The position numbers and the translations under genes are program-made. The notes beneath the pieces were generated by a model. The model did not search any database. It was not told the origin of the DNA and worked only from the letters and a program-made list of their open reading frames with translations. Of a stretch of DNA of 8,294 nt, positions 1-4,794 are shown piece by piece (within the stretch, counting starts at the first letter, position 1; the number at the start of each line of letters is the position of its first letter). Source of the DNA: Thermodesulfovibrionales bacterium (GTDB lineage Bacteria; Nitrospirota; Thermodesulfovibrionia; Thermodesulfovibrionales; UBA1546); the NCBI GenBank assembly GCA_030018605.1, contig JASEHP010000061.1:1-8294 (forward strand). Direction: 5' to 3'.

Positions 1-58
1 AATACACCCTTATCTTTTTTACCGCAAGATTTTACACAGAAGATTTTACGCTACCAAT

Positions 59-90
59 AGTGTCAGCGGTTAGTGTCTGTGACTGACACT
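59..90. promoter_or_regulatory. inverted repeat just upstream of the -35 box
   Basis: AGTGTCAG (59-66) is repeated inverted as CTGACACT (83-90), with a further AGTGTC at 72-77 that could pair with GACACT (85-90) instead. The right arm ends 5 bp before the -35 box. The unit equals the octamer of the 68-bp repeat elements at 3934-4001 and 7875-7942, so this may be a reduced copy of that repeat, an operator for an unknown regulator, or both. Confidence 0.4.
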
Positions 91-95
91 GAATG

Positions 96-124
96 TTGAC
101 AAAGGCTCTTTGAATCCATATATT
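96..124 (+). promoter_or_regulatory. sigma70-like promoter of the TPR/dpp/trmJ operon
   Basis: A perfect -35 box TTGACA (96-101) is followed after exactly 17 bp by TATATT (119-124), five of six matches to the -10 consensus. Transcription would be expected to start about 7 bases further on, at or next to the ATG at 132, so the message would be leaderless or nearly so. No Shine-Dalgarno sequence precedes that ATG, which agrees. The assignment rests on consensus and spacing only. Confidence 0.7.
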
Positions 125-131
125 AAATAAC

Positions 132-851
132 ATGGAATCTCGTCTGCATGAACTGCATGACCTCGGCACAAAGTTGTTTGATGAGGGCAAATACTCCGAG
201 GCAGAGCCTGTCTTAAAAGATGTTATCGCCATCAATCCTAAGTATGCGGATGTATTAAATAAACTCGGTATTATTAACCACCTGAAAGGCAACACCAAAG
301 AAGCTGCGGAATATTTTGAAAAAGCGCTTGAGATTAATCCGAGATACACACAGGCGTCGCTTAATCTCGCTATCGCGTATAATGACATGGGAGAATTTAA
401 ACAGGCGCAGGAGGTATTTTCAAAGGCCGCGCAGATAGCCCATCCCACTCCCACTTCTATTGACCCTTTTGCGGCAGGCAATCTGGCCAATGAACATTAT
501 AAGCTCGGCAGTCTTTATTTTGACCTCGGGCTTTTTGAGGAGGCAATAGAAGAATACAACAAAGCGCTTAAACTTCATCCCAGGCTGGCTGACGGGCACA
601 CTAAAATCGGCATGGCATTGAGGAGCAAAGGCAGGCACGAAGAGGCAATAGCCCATTTTAAAACAGCGAAGGAAATAAATCCTTCTTATGGACAGGCATG
701 GGTTCAACTCGGCCTGGCGTATTATACAAAAGGGTTTACAGACCTTGCGTTTGAAGAATGGGAGAATGCGCTTAAGCAAAACCCCGGCCTGAAAGAAGCA
801 AAGACATACATTCAACTCCTCAAGAAAAAGGATTCGCCAGAGGCGAAGTAA
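132..851 (+). CDS. six-repeat TPR protein
   Basis: This 239-residue soluble protein is made almost entirely of tetratricopeptide repeats, helical hairpins that usually serve as protein-binding scaffolds. Six repeats can be read, at about residues 5-37, 39-71, 73-105, 117-150, 152-184 and 186-218. They show the usual spaced small and aromatic residues and end in an NP or HP turn (for example EINP, KLHP, EINP, KQNP). A Pro/Thr-rich linker at 105-116 separates repeats three and four. There is no signal peptide or membrane segment, so it is probably cytoplasmic. The ATG at 132 is the first start after an in-frame stop at 111-113; it lacks a ribosome site and lies at the predicted transcription start. 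The gene ends 6 bp before dppD in the same reading frame (TAA ACA GCA GTG). Its partner is unknown; the position suggests a link to the transporter or simple co-transcription. Confidence 0.85.
   Translation: MESRLHELHDLGTKLFDEGKYSEAEPVLKDVIAINPKYADVLNKLGIINHLKGNTKEAAEYFEKALEINPRYTQASLNLAIAYNDMGEFKQAQEVFSKAAQIAHPTPTSIDPFAAGNLANEHYKLGSLYFDLGLFEEAIEEYNKALKLHPRLADGHTKIGMALRSKGRHEEAIAHFKTAKEINPSYGQAWVQLGLAYYTKGFTDLAFEEWENALKQNPGLKEAKTYIQLLKKKDSPEAK
833..847. repeat. short palindrome at the end of the TPR gene
   Basis: TTCGCC, AGA, GGCGAA forms a perfect 6-3-6 inverted repeat covering the last codons of the TPR gene. The same plan occurs at 2625-2639 and a related 5-4-5 form at 4812-4825. Its AGAGG also lies about 14 bp before the GTG of dppD and is the best ribosome-site candidate there, so a hairpin could mask it. 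Confidence 0.5.
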
Positions 852-857
852 ACAGCA

Positions 858-1838
858 GTGTCCCTGCTCGCAATAAACTCCCTTGATATATCATTCAGGA
901 CCGCGGCAAAACCAAGAAAAATAGTCAACAGTCTTTCGTTTAACATCAATGAGTCCGAGATGTTCGGGCTTGTCGGCGAAAGCGGCTGCGGCAAAAGCCT
1001 TACAGCTCTTGCCGTGATGGGCATACTTCCTCCGAATGCTTATGCTGAAGGCTCGATAAATTTCAGAGGCGCAGACCTCCTCAAACTTGACAGAGAACCC
1101 ATGCGCCGTTTGCGCGGGAAAGAACTGGCAATGATATTTCAGGAACCAATGACGTCGCTTAATCCTGTTCTGACTATCGGGTATCAGATATCCGAGGTTA
1201 TGACAACGCATCTCGGCCTTTCAAAAAAAGAGGCTTCTGACAGGGCAGTGGAACTGCTGCGCGATGTGAAAATACCGTCGCCTGAGATACGGATAAAAGA
1301 ATATCCGCATCAGATGTCAGGAGGAATGAGGCAGAGAGTGATGATAGCAATGGCAATAGCATGCAACCCATCTCTGCTTATAGCTGATGAACCGACAACA
1401 GCTCTTGACGTGACCATTCAGGCGCAGATACTCGAACTCCTGCAGGGGCTAAGGCAGGAAAGAAAGATGTCAGTCCTTCTGATAACACATGACCTTGGCA
1501 TTATCTCAGAGAACGCCCGGAGGGCTGCGATAATGTATGCGGGAAGGATTGCGGAACTCACAGATGTAAATGAGTTGTTCAGCAACCCGAGGCATCCCTA
1601 TACAATGGGGCTTCTTGATTCACTGCCAAAAGAAAAAGGCAAGCCTCTTAATCCTATACTGGGAACTGTCCCGCGTCCTGACAGGCTTCCCGACGGATGT
1701 AAATTTTCTGACAGGTGCAGGTTTGTTATTCCTGCATGCAGGGAAAGAGAGCCTGACCTCAGGCAGATATCACCGGAAAAAGAAATCACGCACCTTGCAA
1801 GATGCATAAGGGCTGAAGAGATTATATGGAACTACTGA
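858..1838 (+). CDS. dppD: peptide/nickel-type ABC transporter ATPase, DppD/OppD-like
   Basis: This is the nucleotide-binding subunit of an Opp/Dpp-family importer, acting on the inner face of the membrane as a partner of DppF. All ATPase motifs are intact: Walker A GESGCGKS (40-47), Q-loop Gln95 in IFQEP, signature MSGGM (153-157), Walker B LLIADEP with Glu178, D-loop ALD (182-184) and switch His211. The C-terminal oligopeptide/dipeptide extension carries HPYT near 246 and four cysteines (281, 287, 294, 316) in the CxFxxRC...C pattern; related Opp ATPases bind an iron-sulfur cluster at such a site. The 326-residue length is normal. Translation starts at GTG; the next in-frame Met (35) would remove the first strand and start just before Walker A. 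The substrate cannot be told from the ATPase, and no permease or binding-protein gene is in the window. Confidence 0.88.
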   Translation: MSLLAINSLDISFRTAAKPRKIVNSLSFNINESEMFGLVGESGCGKSLTALAVMGILPPNAYAEGSINFRGADLLKLDREPMRRLRGKELAMIFQEPMTSLNPVLTIGYQISEVMTTHLGLSKKEASDRAVELLRDVKIPSPEIRIKEYPHQMSGGMRQRVMIAMAIACNPSLLIADEPTTALDVTIQAQILELLQGLRQERKMSVLLITHDLGIISENARRAAIMYAGRIAELTDVNELFSNPRHPYTMGLLDSLPKEKGKPLNPILGTVPRPDRLPDGCKFSDRCRFVIPACREREPDLRQISPEKEITHLARCIRAEEIIWNY

Positions 1839-2827
1839 GCGTAAAGGGATTAAAAAAATATTTCCCGGTTAAAAAGAAGCTGGCAGGCGAACCGCTCTGG
1901 CTTAAGGCTGTGGATGGCATTGATTTTTCAATAGAGAAGGATAAGGTGTTTGCGCTTGTCGGCGAAAGCGGCTGCGGCAAATCAACTGTTGCGCGCCTTG
2001 TTTTGAAACTTATGAAACATACAGGTGGAGAGATACTTTTTGAGGGCAGGGATATATTTGCGCTTAAAGGCGATTCCCTGAAGGCATTCAGAAAATCTGT
2101 ACAGATAATATTTCAGGATCCCTTTGCGTCGCTTAATCCAAGGAGGACTGTTTTTGATACGCTTTCAGAGCCGCTGCAGATACACAAAATTGTTGACAAA
2201 AAACACTTTAGAGACGCAAGCGCGGAACTCCTGAAAAAAGTTGGACTCGGAGCGGATATAATGAACCGTTATCCCCATGAATTCAGCGGCGGGCAGAGGC
2301 AGAGGATATGCATTGCAAGGGCGCTTGCCGTGAACCCGAAACTTATTGTCGCAGATGAGCCGCTCTCCGCTCTCGATGTTTCTATACAGGCGCAGATACT
2401 CAACCTGCTTCAGAAACTGAGGGAAGAGACAAAGATAACGTTTCTGTTTATAAGCCATGACCTTAAGATTGTCCATTATTTCAGCGACACGGTAGCCGTG
2501 ATGTACCTCGGCAAAATAGTTGAATATGCAAAAACAGAAGAGTTGTTTAACAAACCAATGCACCCATATACAGATATACTGCTTGCGTCGGCGCCCCGTA
2601 TTGCCCATTCACTCTCCTCAGCGAGTCGCCCGAGGCGACCCATTCATCCATTGGCCCATTCACCAAAAGAGATTGGTGAAGTTCCAAGCCCTATACATAT
2701 ACCTTCGGGATGCCCGTTCCATCCGAGATGTCCGAAAAGATTCAAGCCCTGCGATAAAATAGTTCCCGAACTGAAAGAAGCAAAAGGCAGGCTTGTTTCA
2801 TGCCATCTCTGGAATCCGTATGAATGA
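1826..2827 (+). CDS. dppF: peptide/nickel-type ABC transporter ATPase, DppF/OppF-like
   Basis: This is the second ATPase of the transporter, expected to pair with the DppD-like subunit. Motifs seen are Walker A GESGCGKS (46-53), Q-loop Gln97 in IFQDP, signature FSGGQ (153-157), Walker B LIVADEP with Glu178, D-loop ALD (182-184) and switch His211. The N-terminal YFPV and LKAVDGIDF segments are typical of the F subunit. The C-terminal extension has cysteines at 296, 302, 309 and 326, matching the possible cluster site of its partner. The ATG overlaps the end of dppD by 13 bp and has a GAAGAG ribosome site 5 bp upstream, so translation is probably coupled. Residues about 259-281, between HPYT and GEVPSP, are low-complexity (His, Pro, Ser, Arg) and encoded by repeat DNA; family members usually have a shorter linker here. 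The catalytic core is untouched, so function is probably kept. Confidence 0.88.
   Translation: MELLSVKGLKKYFPVKKKLAGEPLWLKAVDGIDFSIEKDKVFALVGESGCGKSTVARLVLKLMKHTGGEILFEGRDIFALKGDSLKAFRKSVQIIFQDPFASLNPRRTVFDTLSEPLQIHKIVDKKHFRDASAELLKKVGLGADIMNRYPHEFSGGQRQRICIARALAVNPKLIVADEPLSALDVSIQAQILNLLQKLREETKITFLFISHDLKIVHYFSDTVAVMYLGKIVEYAKTEELFNKPMHPYTDILLASAPRIAHSLSSASRPRRPIHPLAHSPKEIGEVPSPIHIPSGCPFHPRCPKRFKPCDKIVPELKEAKGRLVSCHLWNPYE
2604..2680 (+). repeat. composite in-frame repeat insertion in dppF
   Basis: CCCATTCA octamers lie at 2604-2611, 2639-2646 and 2655-2662, with a degenerate TCCATTGG at 2647-2654. A perfect palindrome GTCGCC-CGA-GGCGAC (2625-2639) splits the array. On the right TTCACCAA (2659-2666) and TTGGTGAA (2673-2680) form an 8-bp stem with a 6-base loop. 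The octamer is the complement-strand form of the TGGGTGAA unit in cbiGH. The segment is read in frame as the His/Pro/Ser-rich linker of DppF. Confidence 0.75.
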
Positions 2828-3536
2828 TTGGAAGAGCAATGTCTTCTTTGTCCTTGTAGAGCCGAAGGAAGCGGGCAATATCGGAGCCTCAGCAAGGGCA
2901 ATGAAAAATATGGGGTTCAAAAACATGGAGCTTGTTAAACCAAGAAAATTTCTTATGGATGAAGCAAGACAGATGGCATGCAATGCTATTGACGTGCTTG
3001 AGAATGCGGCTGTCCATGCAGATTTAAAAGCCGCGGTAAAAGACAAGAATATAATAATCGGCACAACAAGGAGAATCGGGAAACGCCGCGGGCTTATACT
3101 TCCGTTAAATGAGGGAATTAAGAAGGCTGTTTCCGCCTCGAAGAAAAATAAAATTGCGATACTATTCGGAAGGGAAGATAAAGGGCTGAATAACAAAGAG
3201 GTTGAAGAGTGCGGATTCCTTATAACAATACCGGCAAACCCGGCATCAGCTTCTTTAAATCTCAGCCAGAGTGTTTTGCTCGTTACCTATGAGTTGAGCC
3301 GGAAGACGTACAAGACAGAATTTCCGGAATTGGTCAAACACAAAGAGATAGACGGCCTTTACAGGCGAATCCGCTCCACTTTCAGGCTTCTTGAATATAT
3401 TCCGAGAGGGAACAGTGACCTTGAAGTAAAGATAATGAGAAACCTTAAGCGCCTTATCGGCAGGGCAGGGCTTACGGACTGGGAGCTAAAAATGCTTCAT
3501 GGGATATGCTCGCAGGTAGAGAAGAGAATAAAATAG
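2820..3536 (+). CDS. trmJ: TrmJ-like tRNA (Cm32/Um32) 2'-O-methyltransferase, SPOUT family
   Basis: This SPOUT-class (TrmH/SpoU) methyltransferase of 238 residues would use S-adenosylmethionine to methylate a ribose in RNA; for TrmJ the known target is position 32 of the tRNA anticodon loop. The N-terminal motif NIGASARAMKNMGF (20-33) has the conserved Asn and Arg26. The knot region shows GREDKGLNNKE (117-127) and NPASASLNLSQSV (140-152), the cofactor-binding motifs. The C-terminal helical tail ending RLIGRAGLTDWELKMLHGI is characteristic of TrmJ rather than TrmL or RlmB. The ATG at 2820 fits the family N-terminus and overlaps dppF by 8 bp; a TTG at 2793 would add nine unexplained residues. 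No good ribosome site is seen, so translation is probably coupled to dppF. The last 65 bp overlap the opposing BPL_N gene. The link to a transporter looks like housekeeping co-transcription. Confidence 0.82.
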   Translation: MNDWKSNVFFVLVEPKEAGNIGASARAMKNMGFKNMELVKPRKFLMDEARQMACNAIDVLENAAVHADLKAAVKDKNIIIGTTRRIGKRRGLILPLNEGIKKAVSASKKNKIAILFGREDKGLNNKEVEECGFLITIPANPASASLNLSQSVLLVTYELSRKTYKTEFPELVKHKEIDGLYRRIRSTFRLLEYIPRGNSDLEVKIMRNLKRLIGRAGLTDWELKMLHGICSQVEKRIK

Positions 3537-4794
3537 CATCAACTTCATCTATCAGGCTCTTAAACAGACCCCCGTGGCTTTTTGAATCTCCGAAAAGCTC
3601 AATTCTGATTTTCTGTATTGCAGGATTATTGCATCTCTCGTATGTTATGTGCCCGTTTTGCATTGTATGACGTTCCAAAATCAAAAGATGTTTTGCTTTT
3701 TCTGTAAATGGGATTAGCAATTTTTTTATTGACTGTAATTCTTCTTTATCTACGGCTGAAAGCTGACCGCTGAAACCTGATAGCTCTTTTATCATCACAT
3801 ACAGTGTGCAGTATTCAAGCCCTCTTACGCCCCTGCGCCACTGCAATAGCATGGGATTTCTCCAGAACCAGAGGAAATTGCGGATACCGAGGCTAATTAA
3901 ATCGGTAACTGCTGATTCAAGCTCAGACAAGACAGTGTCAGAGTGTCCGAGTATCAGAGTATCAGAGTCTTTGACGCTTTGACACTTTGACACTTTGACA
4001 CTTGATTCCGCCAGATATTCCCATAAGTTCTTCAAAACCCTCGCTCCGTTTACATCATCAGAAGTATCGAAATGAATCAATGATAATATTACCCTGCCTC
4101 TTCCGAATTTGCCTTCAACTACAGCGGGTTCGTTTAAGAGCCGTTTCGGGTCGAGGTTAATTCCATAAATCTTCTCGAATTCCTTCCATCCGCTGCTGCC
4201 TTCAACATCGCCCACATTCAAATCAGAACTGAAAGAATCCGGAAGCGCATTGCCATAAACAGCAAGATTTTTTATTTTTTTATCATTAATCAGAAACTGT
4301 GAGGGCCACCATGCATGGAAAACCGGTGACGAGTTAATCCCCCCTCGCCCCACTTTAGTAAAGGGAGGATTTGTCTCGTTGCTGCTTTCAACTAAACCGT
4401 TCCATATCGGATGTTCATTTATATTCAGATGAATTCTTCCGCTGAAGCTTGGAACTCTTTCTTTTGTCGGCTTTCTTTTAATATTCAAAAGCCCTATGCC
4501 GTCAAGCGTTGCGAGCCCGGCGCCTCCACAGAAGCCGAGATAATTTCCGCCGTTACTGACAAATTTTTTTATTTCAACTGCGCCTTTGTCGCCAAGAGTT
4601 TTTAATTTATTAGACGCCCAGCCTCCGGGAACAAAGAGCATTGCATAATTTTTAAGGCATCCCTTCTTTACGTCTTCAGCACGGATGAGTTCAAAAGGCA
4701 AGCCGTTTGCTTTCAGGGCTTTATAAGCCATCAGCCCCCACAAGAAGGATTCGTCCCAGAGAAATACGGCAGGTTTTAATTTTGAACTTTTCAC
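3472..4794 (-). CDS. BPL_N / class I amidotransferase-like protein with uncharacterised C-terminal region
   Basis: This 440-residue protein starts at GTG, sharing GTGA with the stop of cbiGH, with a GAGGCGGG ribosome site about 7 bp upstream. Residues 1-260 resemble the BPL_N domain (named from the N-terminus of yeast biotin-protein ligase), a class I glutamine amidotransferase-like fold: AVFLWDESFLWG (9-20), LFVPGGWASN (53-62), and an elbow YLGFCGGAG with Cys89 in the nucleophile position. GRGRVILSLIHFDT near 235-248 resembles the closing strand with its His. Residues about 290-440 form a second region that I do not recognise; it contains no biotin ligase motif. Two repeat-encoded inserts (about 142-154 and 265-287) and a heptamer stretch (about 337-347) interrupt the sequence. 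It is last in the cobalamin operon, but no such protein is a known step of the pathway. Reaction unknown. Confidence 0.6.
   Translation of the reverse strand: MKSSKLKPAVFLWDESFLWGLMAYKALKANGLPFELIRAEDVKKGCLKNYAMLFVPGGWASNKLKTLGDKGAVEIKKFVSNGGNYLGFCGGAGLATLDGIGLLNIKRKPTKERVPSFSGRIHLNINEHPIWNGLVESSNETNPPFTKVGRGGINSSPVFHAWWPSQFLINDKKIKNLAVYGNALPDSFSSDLNVGDVEGSSGWKEFEKIYGINLDPKRLLNEPAVVEGKFGRGRVILSLIHFDTSDDVNGARVLKNLWEYLAESSVKVSKCQSVKDSDTLILGHSDTVLSELESAVTDLISLGIRNFLWFWRNPMLLQWRRGVRGLEYCTLYVMIKELSGFSGQLSAVDKEELQSIKKLLIPFTEKAKHLLILERHTMQNGHITYERCNNPAIQKIRIELFGDSKSHGGLFKSLIDEVDAILFSSLPASISHEAFLAPSP
3755..3785 (-). repeat. heptamer tandem repeat (GCTGAAA type) in the BPL_N gene
   Basis: On the plus strand the units are GCTGAAA (3755-3761), GCTGACC, GCTGAAA (3769-3775), CCTGATA, then GCTC. 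Read on the coding strand they give ELSGFSGQLSA. The pure coding-strand unit TTTCAGC is free of stops in every frame, whereas the other strand contains TGA. Copies are degenerate, so this is an older or weaker case. Confidence 0.5.
3934..4001 (-). repeat. 68-bp inverted octamer array, copy 1 (BPL_N gene)
   Basis: On the plus strand: AGTGTCAG, AGTGTCCG, AGTATCAG, AGTATCAG, the spacer AGTC, then TTTGACGC and three copies of TTTGACAC. The two halves are mutually inverted and could fold into an imperfect hairpin of about 32 bp with a 4-base loop. It is read in frame as residues about 265-287, including VSKCQSVKDSD and a later HSD. The length and order match the element at 7875-7942 exactly. Confidence 0.85.
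4336..4371 (-). repeat. C-rich palindromic element in the BPL_N gene
   Basis: AATCC (4336-4340) and GGATT (4367-4371) flank a C-rich run and an 11-bp palindrome CTTTA-G-TAAAG (4353-4363). On the coding strand this gives NPPFTKVGRGGIN, at about residues 142-154. Stretches of this composition are familiar as dispersed repeats in several bacterial groups, but I could not search for copies. It probably adds a surface loop to the BPL_N domain. Confidence 0.6.

Noticed and set aside
438..457. Diverged CCCATTCA array in the TPR linker
   Set aside because: The C-rich stretch is only loosely similar to the octamer and shows no regular period.
420..815. Minus-strand gene opposite the TPR gene
   Set aside because: The plus strand shows six clear TPR repeats; the opposite reading frame gives no recognisable family.
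2793..2819. TTG start for trmJ at 2793
   Set aside because: It would add nine residues not seen in the family; ATG at 2820 fits the usual N-terminus and overlaps the dppF end neatly.
3934..4001. Frameshift or pseudogene caused by the repeat in the BPL_N gene
   Set aside because: The frame is open across the element and recognisable sequence continues on both sides.
4353..4371. Rho-independent terminator within the BPL_N gene
   Set aside because: There is a short palindrome but no T-run following it on either strand, and the open reading frame continues.
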